Positions 18,866 through 27,515 are shown, counted from the stretch's first letter. The stretch: DNA of 64,000 nt from Actinomyces wuliandei (GCF_004010955.1 NZ_CP025227.1:1612001-1676000); one strand, 5' to 3'. Numbers and translations are program-made. Notes: generated by a model not told the origin, from the letters alone.

Positions 18866-20041
18866 ATGGCACTGCGTTTCAACCCACCGCCGAACTGGCC
18901 AAGCCCGCCGGAAGGCTTCGAGCCGCCCCCAGGGTGGCAGCCTGATCCTGCCTGGGGCCCGGCACCAGAGGGCTGGCAGCTCTGGGTTGACGACTCAGCG
19001 CCCGCCACTGGCCTCCCCGACTCCGGCTCAGCCGCCGTCCCGGGAGCCGACCCGGCCTGGGCGCCAACGGGGAGTGCCTCGAGCGCCCCCACCGGGCCTG
19101 CTGCCCCGTCGGCCGAGACCGCCTCACTGCCGGCTCACGTGGCTGATCCCACAGGCTCGTCCGCCTCCGCGCCCTCGGGAGACTACGTGTCCTCCACCTC
19201 GACTGTCGGCGGTCCGGCTGGCTACGACCCTGGCGCGGACTACTCCCAGGCACCAACACCGTTCCACAACCAGCAGTCCCCTGTGCCTCCTGGTACCCCG
19301 CCGGGGCCAGTCGGCAACTGGCAGCCGGTCGACGTCGCAGGCGGGCTGAGCGCGGCCCCTGCCTCAAGGCCTGTCACCCGGCAGTGGTGGTTCTGGACCA
19401 TTATCGCTGCCGTCCTGGTCGTGGCCCTGGTCCTGACTCTCGTGCTGGTCAGCCGGGGCAGCAGCGATGACCGAGATGGCGGCGCCACCGCGCAGAGCTC
19501 CAGCGACACCGGCAGCAGCAGCGACGACGCTGACAGCAGTGACGACAGCTCAGGGAGCGGGTCGGGCGGGGAGGGCACCTCGGCAGACACCGCCATCGAC
19601 CCCACCCAGCAGGACGTGGTCCTGCCCTCCACGCGCCAGGAGGACGAGGGCAAGGACATCCAGATCACCGTCCACTTCGACCCGGTCACCTGGGACGCCA
19701 ACGACACGCTAAAGGCGGACAACGAGTATATCTACGAGGAGCCGCCCGAGGGTCAGGTTTACATCACCGTCCCGGTCACCGTCACCTACCAGGGTGAGGG
19801 CCAGTTCAACTACCACGACCTGGACATCACCTACGAGGACGGCGGCAACACCTCGGAGCCTGAGATATTCATTGACGACAAGTCCTTCTACTCCCAGTCC
19901 ATGCCCCGTAACGGCGGGTCGGCAACCGGCTACTACGCCTTCCTGATCAGCGAGGACTCGGTGAACTCGGGCAACTTCGTCATCTCAGCCTTTGACACCT
20001 ACTCCAGTGACAGGGAGGAGTGGTTCGTGCAGGCCAAGTAG
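18866..20041 (+). CDS. Single-pass membrane protein with extracellular DUF4352-like domain
   Basis: The ATG at 18866 follows GGAGG by 5 nt, so the longer frame upstream is not used. The 391-residue product starts with a Trp/Pro-rich cytoplasmic part (repeated P-x-G-W patterns, e.g. PPPGWQPDPAWG and APEGWQLWVDD), then a Pro/Ser/Thr-rich linker, one transmembrane helix at about residues 173-196 (WTIIAAVLVVALVLTLVLV), a Ser/Asp repeat linker, and a C-terminal beta-rich domain of about 130 residues outside the cell. That layout matches many actinobacterial proteins with DUF4352/DUF5067-like immunoglobulin-type domains. Function unknown. Confidence 0.82.
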   Translation: MALRFNPPPNWPSPPEGFEPPPGWQPDPAWGPAPEGWQLWVDDSAPATGLPDSGSAAVPGADPAWAPTGSASSAPTGPAAPSAETASLPAHVADPTGSSASAPSGDYVSSTSTVGGPAGYDPGADYSQAPTPFHNQQSPVPPGTPPGPVGNWQPVDVAGGLSAAPASRPVTRQWWFWTIIAAVLVVALVLTLVLVSRGSSDDRDGGATAQSSSDTGSSSDDADSSDDSSGSGSGGEGTSADTAIDPTQQDVVLPSTRQEDEGKDIQITVHFDPVTWDANDTLKADNEYIYEEPPEGQVYITVPVTVTYQGEGQFNYHDLDITYEDGGNTSEPEIFIDDKSFYSQSMPRNGGSATGYYAFLISEDSVNSGNFVISAFDTYSSDREEWFVQAK

Positions 20042-20108
20042 CACGTACCCGTTCCCGAACCTGGACGGGACCCGGCTGAGCACAGCTGCGCCGGGATCCC
20101 GCCGACCC

Positions 20109-20146
20109 CCGCAGCACGCGGCCCTCCCGGGCGCCGCGTGCTGCGG
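20109..20146. terminator. Perfect 14-bp stem terminator, bidirectional
   Basis: The arms 20109-20122 and 20133-20146 are perfectly complementary, with a 10-nt loop. It lies between the convergent membrane protein gene (stop at 20041) and rnpB (3' end near 20183) and can serve both. Confidence 0.75.
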
Positions 20147-20182
20147 CCTGTCAGGGGAGAGAACGGTGACTGCGGCAAGAGG

Positions 20183-20588
20183 GCGGACAAGCTGGCCTGT
20201 ACGCCGGGTTCTGTTACCACCCACCGTTACCGGCCCGGGTGGCGGCGACCATTCATCTTGGACCATCGTTGCCGACAGCCTCACGCGACCTACCCGCTGA
20301 CTCGGACGAGCAGCCCTCAGACGTCAGCTGTGCGGTCTTGCTCCTGGCGGGGTTTACCTAGCCGCAGCGGTCACCCGCAACGCTGGTGGGCTCTTACCCC
20401 ACCCTTTCACCCTCACCGCCCGCTACACGGACGGCGGTCTTCTCTCTGTGGCACTGTCCCGCGGGTCGCCCCGGGTGGCCGTTAGCCACCGCCCTGCTCT
20501 GTGGAGCCCGGACGTTCCTCAGCCTGCCTGTGCCCCAGGAGCCTGGAGCCACCTGGCAGTACCGCGGCCGCCCGGCCAGCTTGTCCGC
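20183..20588 (-). ncRNA. rnpB: RNase P RNA (bacterial type A)
   Basis: Catalytic RNA of RNase P, which trims tRNA 5' ends. Read on the minus strand the transcript begins GCGGACAAGCUGGCC and ends with its exact complement, forming the P1 helix (20574-20588 with 20183-20197). The universal motif is present as GAGGAACGUCCGGGCUCC near 20520-20503, with C in place of the commoner A in GAGGAAAG. ACAGAACCCGGC lies near the 3' end. The length of about 406 nt suits high-GC actinobacteria. Exact ends are set by P1 pairing and could be off by a few bases. Confidence 0.95.
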
Positions 20589-20690
20589 AGGCAGCAGCAT
20601 ACCGTACTGGTCTCCTGACCGGCCTCATAACGGCCCTCCTAGCGCCTGGTGCTACGCCCACCCGAGGCTGCCGTGCCCTAGGATGCGCTG

Positions 20691-21509
20691 GTGCTCATTC
20701 TTCTTCCTCCTTCTGAAGGCAAGACCATGCCCCGGGAGGGACCGGCCCTGATGCTGCCTACCCTGCTGGAGGCGGAGGAGCTCACCGGCTCCCGGGCACA
20801 GGTCATGGACACGCTCGCGCGAGCCAGCTCCGGCGAGGACGCTGCTGCTGTCCTCGGGCTGGGGCCGCGAACTCTCGGGGAGGTGCAGGCCAACCTACGT
20901 CTTGAGACCGCCGCCTGCGCCCCGGCTCACGACCTGTTCACCGGGGTCCTCTACGAGGCCGCAAACCTCCGCGGGCTCGCGGGCCAGCAGGGTGCCCGCG
21001 CGGTCATGGACAGGCACCTCGTCATCATCTCCGGCCTGTGGGGGATCCTGCGGGCCACAGACTGGGTTCCTGACCACCGGCTCCCCATCGGCTCAACGCT
21101 TCCCGGGCTGGGGCGCATGGCGGCCTACTGGCGGCCGCGGCTACAACCCCTCCTGGAGGCCGCTGCTGCTGGCAGGGTCGTCGTGGACTGCCGCTCCACA
21201 GCCTACGCCTCGGTCTGGCAGCCTGGCAGGTCCTTCCTGGCCTCGGCACACAGCCACCTGCTCCGGGTGGCTGTCGTACGGTACGGACCGGGTGGTGCTC
21301 GCCAGGTGGTCTCTCACAGTGCCAAACGAGCACGCGGGCAGCTTGTGGGGGCGCTGCTACGTGCCCTGCCCTCAGGTGCCCTGAACCCGCAGAGCAGTAT
21401 CAGCGCGGTCGCCGAGGTCGCTGCCAGCCTGGACACAGTCTACGACGTGGAGCTGAGCGGGCCAGACAGACAGGGCCGACGGTCGCTGACTCTCGTCACC
21501 CAGCAGTGA
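20691..21509 (+). CDS. yaaA: YaaA-family peroxide stress protein (DUF328)
   Basis: The N terminus LILLPPSEGKT is the family hallmark; YaaA of E. coli limits iron-driven DNA damage under peroxide stress and binds DNA. Further blocks LFTGVLYEA, SGLWGILRATDWVPDHRLPIG and the C-terminal HSAKRARGQLVGALL fit the family. Length 272 with a GTG start and AGGA 8 nt upstream. It is divergent from rnpB. In actinobacteria the gene is usually solitary, as here. Confidence 0.88.
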   Translation: MLILLPPSEGKTMPREGPALMLPTLLEAEELTGSRAQVMDTLARASSGEDAAAVLGLGPRTLGEVQANLRLETAACAPAHDLFTGVLYEAANLRGLAGQQGARAVMDRHLVIISGLWGILRATDWVPDHRLPIGSTLPGLGRMAAYWRPRLQPLLEAAAAGRVVVDCRSTAYASVWQPGRSFLASAHSHLLRVAVVRYGPGGARQVVSHSAKRARGQLVGALLRALPSGALNPQSSISAVAEVAASLDTVYDVELSGPDRQGRRSLTLVTQQ

Positions 21510-21611
21510 CTGCACCGACTAAGGGTCGTGGCTAGCACGTACCGCTGCCAGCCAGAGGGCGCGGCCGCTCGGCACCTCACCGTGTGCCCCTGCGTGCTAC
21601 CCCTGCGTGCC

Positions 21612-22346
21612 TCAGATGTCCATGCGCACCACGATGACGTCGTTCTCCTCCGCCCGCAGAACAGCGTCCTTGGGAGCTGACGCGAAGCGGGCGCGCTCCT
21701 GCGGACTGATCTCCAGCGGCCCTCCCTCGACACGCCCCGCGCGAAGAGCCACGGCGCCCAGGCCTCCTGTGCGAGACCGCACCTCCTCGTACTCAGCCAG
21801 GAGTCCTGCGTCTATACCTCCCGCCACGTCACTGCGCTGCTCCTCCACAGCGGTGCGCTCCTGGTCCAGCTGTGCGAACCGCTCGTCCCGCTCCGCAGTC
21901 AGCTGGCGGCCCGCAGCCCGGATGTCCTGCTCCTCCTGGGCCAGGCGGTCTGCCTCCGCCTGGGCCGACTCCAGCGTCTCCAGGGCACTGAGCTGCCTGT
22001 CCTCCAGCACCTGCTGGCGCTGTCCCAGGTGGTCGATCTCGTGCTGGATGGCGCTGAGATCGCGCGCTCCTGCCTCACCGGAGTGGAGACGCTCCCGCAA
22101 AGCCTGAGCGCGCCGCACCACCTGGGCCACCTCCTCCTCGCCACGCTCGGCCTCCTGCCTGGCCTCCGCCAGCGCGGCCTGCGCCAGAAGGGCCTCGCGC
22201 CTGTTCGCCTTCAGACGCTCCACGGTGGCCTCGATACGTTGAAGTACCGGCAGCCTGGAGCGTTCGTGACGCAACCGGGCGAGCCTGGAGTCCAGGAACT
22301 GCAGGTCGATCAGCATCCGCTGCTGGGCGATGGGTGCACTCCTCAC
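21612..22346 (-). CDS. COG1579-like coiled-coil protein that has lost its zinc ribbon
   Basis: A 244-residue protein made of a long antiparallel coiled coil (about residues 15-175, rich in Glu/Arg/Leu) followed by a short C-terminal domain. The fold and its position downstream of a Nif3-like gene match the actinobacterial zinc-ribbon family (COG1579, CdsZ-like). In the family the C terminus carries four cysteines (C-x2-C ... C-x2-C). Here the matching stretch reads GRVEGGPLEISPQERARF then AEENDVIVVR, with no cysteine at all, so no zinc site can form. It lies 56 bp after the Nif3-like gene on the same strand. Confidence 0.82.
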   Translation of the reverse strand: MRSAPIAQQRMLIDLQFLDSRLARLRHERSRLPVLQRIEATVERLKANRREALLAQAALAEARQEAERGEEEVAQVVRRAQALRERLHSGEAGARDLSAIQHEIDHLGQRQQVLEDRQLSALETLESAQAEADRLAQEEQDIRAAGRQLTAERDERFAQLDQERTAVEEQRSDVAGGIDAGLLAEYEEVRSRTGGLGAVALRAGRVEGGPLEISPQERARFASAPKDAVLRAEENDVIVVRMDI

Positions 22347-22402
22347 GGCGGGATATCCTTCGGCAGAGTCGGCGGCAGGTGCCCCGTTATTGTCTCACGG
22401 TC

Positions 22403-23284
22403 TCACGAGCGAGAACGTCCAGTTGGTACGCGCAGCACCCAGGGGTCCGTGACGACAGCCGACACCTCTGCCTCAAGCCTCCACCCTCGTGCAGCAGCCC
22501 TTTGCACAAGGCCGCGAGCCAGCGGGGGCAGTCCCACCCACTCAGTGGCCCAGTGGGTCCCGCACAGGAGGTAGGGGCGTCCCGCCTCCAGGTGCTCCGA
22601 CGCGGGATGGTGACGCAGGTCAGCGGTGAGAAAGACGTCGGCGCCGACGTCACGAGCCGCTCCCAGGAGCGAGTCACCCGAGCCGCCGCTGACAGCCACA
22701 GTCTTGATCATCTCCTCCAGACGCCCGCCGACCAGCAGCCCCGGAGCCGAGTCCGGCAGCGCTGTGGCCACACGCTCAGCCAGGTCTCTCAGGGACACGG
22801 GCCTCTCCAGCTGTCCGACACGCCCGATCCCCACCTGCGGATCCTGTGCGCTGGGCTCCAGCGGCACCGTGTCGCGCAGTCCTACCCGATCAGCCAGGGC
22901 GTCAGCCACTCCCCCGTGCGCAGCGTCCAGGCAGGTGTGGGCGTTGAGCAGGGCGATACCACGACGGATGAGGGTGTGGACGACACGGCCCTTGGCATCG
23001 TCGGCACGTACGGAGTCTGTACCACGCAGGTAGAGGGGGTGGTGCGTGATGACCATGTCCACCCCCCGGCTCACAGCCTCCTCGACAACATCCTGCACGG
23101 GGTCAACCGCAAGCAGGACGTGGCCGACAGGCCAGGAGGGGTCGCCGCAGATAAGGCCGTTGGAGTCCCACGAGGCAGCAAGCCCCCGGGGCGCCAGCTC
23201 GTCCACCATGGCGACGATGTCAGCAACTGTCGGGGAGCTCGAGGAACGTGGTCGGGACCCGGGTTCGTGCGGTGCGCTGCTCAC
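22403..23284 (-). CDS. Nif3-like dinuclear metal centre protein
   Basis: Member of the NIF3/YbgI (GTP cyclohydrolase I type 2-like) family, ring-forming hexamers with a two-metal site; the cellular role is not settled. Metal ligands seen: the HH pair in VITHHPLYLRG, the Asp in HTCLDAAHGG, and the C-terminal H-x3-E in THWATEW. Length 293, GTG start. It is probably co-transcribed with the following coiled-coil gene, the usual actinobacterial arrangement. Confidence 0.9.
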   Translation of the reverse strand: MSSAPHEPGSRPRSSSSPTVADIVAMVDELAPRGLAASWDSNGLICGDPSWPVGHVLLAVDPVQDVVEEAVSRGVDMVITHHPLYLRGTDSVRADDAKGRVVHTLIRRGIALLNAHTCLDAAHGGVADALADRVGLRDTVPLEPSAQDPQVGIGRVGQLERPVSLRDLAERVATALPDSAPGLLVGGRLEEMIKTVAVSGGSGDSLLGAARDVGADVFLTADLRHHPASEHLEAGRPYLLCGTHWATEWVGLPPLARGLVQRAAARGWRLEAEVSAVVTDPWVLRVPTGRSRS

Positions 23285-23446
23285 GGGCCCAGCCTACGGC
23301 TACCTGCCGCTGGGGCGGACACAGTCCTCCCGCAGTGCCACCTCGCAGTACCGGTGCTGCCAGCGCCCAGGTGCCTGGGTAGGATAGGGTTGTGCCGGTG
23401 CCTCCCACGGCACCCCGGCCTGCGCGCCAGCGCCAGGCTGGTTGAC

Positions 23447-23541
23447 GCCCCCATAGCTCAGCGGTTAGAGCAGCGAGCTTATACCTCGTTTCGTGCCTGA
23501 TAAGCACAAGGTCCTGGGTTCGAATCCCAGTGGGGGTACCA
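23447..23541 (+). tRNA. tRNA with long variable arm, predicted Ile(UAU); alternative GAU arm inside
   Basis: Acceptor arms 23447-23453 and 23531-23537 pair over 7 bp (G-U at the end), the D arm is GCTC/GAGC, the T arm CTGGG TTCGAAT CCCAG, and CCA is encoded. The first anticodon arm (stem GCGAG/CTCGT, loop CTTATAC) gives anticodon UAU, which would read the rare Ile codon AUA. That leaves a 24-nt variable region able to form a GTGC/GCAC hairpin, unusual for Ile. That same hairpin, with loop CTGATAA, is an Ile(GAU)-type anticodon arm, followed by an ordinary AGGTC variable loop if 19 nt (23473-23491) are ignored. The identity is therefore ambiguous. Confidence 0.7.
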
Positions 23542-23553
23542 CGATCACCTTAC

Positions 23554-24944
23554 CTAAACCCACCTCATATGAGCATCCGCGTCGCCCACGCCGTCGTCTC
23601 CTTCGTCGCTCAGTCCGTCATCCGGCAGAACGACCCACCCCTCCTCATCCACCAGTGGGTTGAGCAGGACTCGGTCGAAGAAGACTTGGTTGAGCAGCTT
23701 CCTCAGATGGGCGGGTCCAGCGCTGCAGAGGCGGTGGCAGTCCTCGACCAGGTCAAGTGCCCCGGTGAGGCGCTGGCGTACATCAGCAGCGTCGGCTTGG
23801 TAGGCGGCAAGCTGGCGCTCGATCTGGTTCAACTCAGTGGAGAGACCGGCCTGTTCCTCTTTGAGCAGATCACGTGGCACCGCACCTTCGTAGTGGGCGT
23901 GCAGCAGCCTGCGGCGCTTGTCCCCCAGGTTGCTCCGCCGCGTCGTCAGAGAGCGGATGGTCCGGTCTTTGTCACGCTCGAGCCGCTGTGTCTCCTCCCG
24001 CACATACTGCTCGACCAGTGCCCGATCCTGGCGGCTGAGCTGGATCGTCTGGTACAGCCTGTCCATCCGCCCCTCGCCGACGTCGATCAGGACACCGCAG
24101 AAGGCGCAGTCGTGTGTTCGCTGGCGCCTGGCGCAGACGAAGTAGGGGCAGAGATCGCCCTTTCTGTTGCGCGTGTTCTGCACTAGCAGGCGGGCACCAC
24201 GCTGGCCACAGTACACCGTTGTCCTGAGGTGGCGGTTGTGGTTGCCCTCGTGCCCCTCGAATCGGTACGAGTCCGTCACCGTCCGCACCTGCCTCCAGAT
24301 TTTCTCCTTCTCCAGAGCCTCATGGGTACACGAGTACTCCACCCCCTGGAAGGAAGTAACGCCCTTGTAGTACGGATGGCGCAGCATACGATGCAGCTGG
24401 GCACCCGGCACCTCCTTGGACAGCTTACTGAACGTCGGCACCATCGTCAGCCCAGGATCGCGCAGGTGCGCGGCCAGCTTCTTGGTCGTCCTCTGCCCTG
24501 TCGTGCACTCCGTAAACACCAGGCGGATCAGCGGGGCACGCTCCTCATTGAGGGCAGCGATGCTGAACTCTCTGCCACGGTCATCTCTGGCGCGCACGTT
24601 GACATACCCCAGCGGCGCTTCACCCAAGGTGTCGCCATTCCTGTATTTTTCACCCATTCCCTTGATGACCTCATTAGCGATATTCCGGCTTTGGAACTCA
24701 GCGATGGAGCCCATGCTGCCGCGCAGCAGCATGCAGCCAGGCGTCTGGTCGATGTTCTCTGAGGTGGAGACAGGCAGACACTGGCTTGCTCGAAGGCCCA
24801 GCTGACCTCTACGTCATCGGTCCTGTTGCGGGCTAGCCGGTCGAGCTTATGGACGATGACGTAGTCAATCCCGCCGCCCTCTTTTACAACCGCACTGTCC
24901 TGGACGCCCAGAAAAGAGCGGCTCTCACCCAGCGCGACGTGCAT
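23554..24944 (-). pseudogene. Large serine recombinase, frameshifted and N-terminally truncated
   Basis: The C-terminal 390 residues (23554-24732 and just upstream) match large serine integrases: MLLRGSMGSIAEFQSRNIAN, a recombinase domain with TLGEAPLGYVNV, a zinc-ribbon region and a coiled coil near the end. Upstream, in another frame, YVIVHKLDRLARNRTDDVEV is the preceding part of the catalytic domain. The frames switch by one base near 24780-24790 between FEQAS and VSTSENIDQTPG. The N-terminal catalytic-serine motif was not found. One zinc-ribbon cysteine is also lost (YCGQRG where CGQCG is usual). The gene ends 13 bp after the tRNA, consistent with an integrase at the edge of its island. 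Confidence 0.8.
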
Positions 24945-25687
24945 GGTGGGCTGTTTGGCGAGTTTGGATGGGAGTGGTAACGAGGATGAGGTGCCCAAGA
25001 GCGGCTTCTCGCCAGTGCGCTGGACACCCCCAGAGCCACACAGAGGGACAAGGACGTAGCCTAGGCACCGACGCAGTGATAACAAACTAGACTAATTAAC
25101 ACTGCTAGCCTACCTGGGCGATAGCATAAACGTCAGGTGGCAGGATACGGCCACACCCGCACATTGGAACTGACCAGTTGCTGCAAATTTTGGCGATAGC
25201 CACAAAAATACATAGCCTGAGGTCGATCTCTCGGTAATTTTTTGGGCCTTGAGGCGCCAGTCCGCCCACTTCCCACAACAACATCCCACCATCGCTGTCC
25301 TGACGAACAAGCCCCCTATGGGCACCCACAGTGAGGAGTGATACACTTTCCAAGCGTCCAGAACGATATGCGGGCCAGCGTGTACCCAGCACGACGACGG
25401 AGACAGACATGTGCTACCAGGCAGACACTGACACACTCAGGCTGCGGCGGCACCAGCAGCTGGCGCCGCCCGGCAACCTGCCCACGCCTGCCTGCCGCCG
25501 ATGGCACCAGCCTGCCGCGCACCATTTACGTCCCCCATGTGGTGCAGCCATGGATCGATAATTACGAGGCAGTTGCTTTTCGAATACGTCCGCGAATTTG
25601 CTCTTCACCCTGAGGTTTTCTCACCAGACGCCTGATGGTGGGCGCACCAGTTTTGACGTACCCAAGAATTCAAGAAAGGAAAGGAAC
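24945..25687. other. Island spacer without a supported gene
   Basis: Several short open frames exist on both strands, but none has a ribosome binding site, a recognisable domain or convincing codon use. The left part may hold the decayed 5' end of the recombinase. The sequence is partly A/T-rich (about 25090-25250), unlike the core genome. Confidence 0.45.
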
Positions 25688-26103
25688 ATGAAAGGTAAGA
25701 CTCTTGCAGCAGGCAGCCTTTTGAGCATCGCACTGCTGTCTTCAACTACCAATGGTTTCCGCAGGCTGCGGCGATGGAAGATGCCCCATTGCCTGCCGCG
25801 TCAGCAGCAGCTTGCGCTGTAAGTAATCAGGCCGCTTCGGCGGAAGGCTCGCTCAACGAAACCGCCCGGACTTCAACCCCCGCTTCATGGAACAGTTTTC
25901 CTATCAGTGCGGTCTCGGCTTTGTCGGAGTCGAACATGACGAATAGCGCCCTTTCAATACATACGAAGCGGGACTGTGATCGGGCATACGAGCGAGACAG
26001 CAGAAGGTGCAGGAGGGCTCCGGGTGGAGCACGAGGGCGTGCCATCTGCTGGGCCGCCATTGCCGCCAAGTACGCTACTTGTCTGGCGGGTGCTAATGGG
26101 TAG
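25688..26103 (+). pseudogene. Small secreted Cys-containing protein, frameshifted after the signal peptide
   Basis: An ATG at 25688 with AAAGGAAAGGAA upstream opens a typical signal peptide (MKGKTLAAGSLLSIALLSS). Within about 15 bases the useful frame shifts by one: the second frame runs PQAAAMEDAPLPAA (a likely signal-peptidase site) through to a stop at 26103. The C-terminal part holds a regular cysteine pattern (CDRAYERDSRRCRR, then CWAAIAAKYATCLAG). I do not recognise the family; the pattern suggests a small disulfide-bonded exported peptide. Without a one-base correction only a 44-residue product is made. Confidence 0.5.
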
Positions 26104-26123
26104 CACAAGGAGTCGGAGTCGCT

Positions 26124-26163
26124 CCGTGCTGCAGAGGTGTCTACGGACGCCTCTGCAGCACGG
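26124..26163 (+). terminator. Long hairpin with UACG tetraloop
   Basis: The arms 26124-26141 and 26146-26163 pair over 18 bp with a single G-U, and the loop is TACG closed by C-G, a UNCG-type stable tetraloop. It begins 20 bp after the stop at 26103 and looks like its terminator. Confidence 0.7.
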
Positions 26164-26267
26164 GTTCTGAGCGGAAGTTCCAAAGTGAATGTCGAGAGTA
26201 TTTAGTTGCCATGGGACTGAACTATATACCCGAAGCATTTTGCGTCACTGCAATCTCGGCAACGACC

Positions 26268-26296
26268 TTGACAGATTTCCAATGATGGGTTAGTAT
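26268..26296 (+). promoter_or_regulatory. Near-consensus sigma-70 promoter
   Basis: TTGACA at 26268-26273 and TAGTAT at 26291-26296 are separated by exactly 17 bp. It points at the small gene starting at 26338, leaving a leader of about 35 nt. Confidence 0.65.
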
Positions 26297-26337
26297 AGTG
26301 ACACTACGAGGTGCTAGAGTTTGCAGAGTGAAAGACT

Positions 26338-26577
26338 ATGTTTATAAGACGATATTCGCTCAAGAATGGGCAGGATGTGAAATTTTCCCTGTCTTTACCA
26401 TCGCCAGTATCGGAGGGTAATGACTCCGAATGGCAGATTGAAATGCAGTCGACAGGATTAAGGCCGCCGTTTAAACAGACCATGTACGGTGTTGACGCCA
26501 TCCAAGCGTTTGAGATGGCGCTCATGGTCTTGCGAACAGTTGAGGAAAAAGAAGGCCTTGAGCTCCCTGAAAACTAG
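26338..26577 (+). CDS. Small orphan protein (possibly DUF6968-like)
   Basis: A 79-residue soluble protein, beta-rich at the start (MFIRRYSLKNGQDVKFSLSL) and ending in a helix (GVDAIQAFEMALMVLRTVEE). This plan resembles small DUF6968-like proteins, but I cannot confirm the match. Base composition is much lower in GC than the chromosome, in line with transfer on the island. A near-consensus promoter lies just upstream and GAGTGAAAG precedes the ATG, so it is probably expressed. Nothing in the neighbours suggests its role. Confidence 0.6.
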   Translation: MFIRRYSLKNGQDVKFSLSLPSPVSEGNDSEWQIEMQSTGLRPPFKQTMYGVDAIQAFEMALMVLRTVEEKEGLELPEN

Positions 26578-26909
26578 CAGAGAGTCTTTAATAAAAGTGT
26601 GTTATTCCATGGCTTCGTCACGCACACGATAAAGCACCGGGATCCATGGTCGACATCGCATTCTCAGCAACACTGAACCCGGCCTGAGTTGTCGAGAATT
26701 GAAACTCAACTAGAATGTTGATAACTCTACACCGCTCGATACGACACCCCTACCCCCATTCTTCATGTATCCTGATTGATGGTTCACAACCGTGCCTTTG
26801 GTGGACTGGGTATCTTGCTCGCCATGCAGGTGGTCATGGCGGTTATTATGACTGGTAAAGGCGTTGGGGCGCTCTTCAACGATGGAGGTAGCCTTCATCG
26901 CCGCTGCCC
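26578..26909. other. A/T-rich non-coding stretch of the island
   Basis: 332 bp with lower GC than the flanks. The only open frames are antisense or out of phase and lack ribosome binding sites. I see no terminator or repeat in it. Confidence 0.45.
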
Positions 26910-27452
26910 TCACTCCTGGCGAGCAGCCACCAGGTAGCGTCCGATGGTCATGCGGCTGAAGCCCGGCTGCCTTGCAATCTCGGTGATGGTCAGGCCCTGT
27001 TGGCGAAGGAGAGCTGCCTGGGCGCGGTCGTTGTCGGTGAAGCGGTGGTTGCGCTCCAGCCCTGTGACGCCTGTCTGCCGGACGATCTCTTTGACGGGGA
27101 CACCGGCGCGGTACAGGTCGACCGCCTGCTGGCGCCGCTCCGCAGTGAGGGGCCGGAACTTCGTCTGCGTGATGTGACTAACTACACGCGGTGAGTGAGG
27201 TGCAGCGTCGGGCGTATCACTTTCATGGTGCTGCCGCTCCCTCAGGCTGTTGTCTGGTGCGGTAGCGCGCCGGTGCAGGTTCTCTCCTTGTGGCTCTGCT
27301 GCACCTGGCCTACGGAGTGGCCTCGGCTCGTTGGCATCGGCTCCTGAACCACCTGACCCTTCGGCGCCCAATCGATGCGCTACATTGGGACCGGTACAGG
27401 CCTGGCCGCCCTCACCGGCGGCCAGCTTCCGCCGGAAGTCCAGCAGCGCCAT
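26910..27452 (-). CDS. HTH protein with two resolvase-type helix-turn-helix motifs
   Basis: The C-terminal 90 residues have two tandem HTH-like segments: RRQQAVDLYRAGVPVKEIVR and ALLRQQGLTITEIARQPGFS, as in DNA-binding tails of resolvases and transposon-type regulators. The first 60 residues are low in similarity. The frame is open upstream of the ATG at 27452 up to the antisense side of tRNA-Leu (PLGWSGTSVQLLTTDPDNL), so the real N terminus may be longer or may have been cut when the island joined the tRNA. No catalytic recombinase domain is seen. Confidence 0.55.
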   Translation of the reverse strand: MALLDFRRKLAAGEGGQACTGPNVAHRLGAEGSGGSGADANEPRPLRRPGAAEPQGENLHRRATAPDNSLRERQHHESDTPDAAPHSPRVVSHITQTKFRPLTAERRQQAVDLYRAGVPVKEIVRQTGVTGLERNHRFTDNDRAQAALLRQQGLTITEIARQPGFSRMTIGRYLVAARQE

Positions 27453-27515
27453 CAGATTGTCAGGATCGGTGGTGAGGAGCTGTACCGACGTCCCAGACCA
27501 CCCCAGGGGCGTCCT

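Larger units (their letters stand above)
23542..27515. mobile_element. Degraded genomic island between two tRNA genes
   Basis: From just after the tRNA at 23447-23541 to tRNA-Leu at 27516 the base composition drops visibly (many A/T-rich stretches between 24.6 and 26.9 kb), housekeeping genes are absent, and the contents are a frameshifted serine recombinase, a frameshifted small secreted protein, an orphan gene and an HTH protein. No clear direct repeat marking both ends was found, so the borders are inferred from the tRNAs and composition. Confidence 0.6.

Noticed and set aside
25105..25436. Two overlapping short minus-strand frames (about 100 codons each) in the island
   Set aside because: No ribosome binding site, no homology pattern, and two frames competing over the same bases; left as non-coding.
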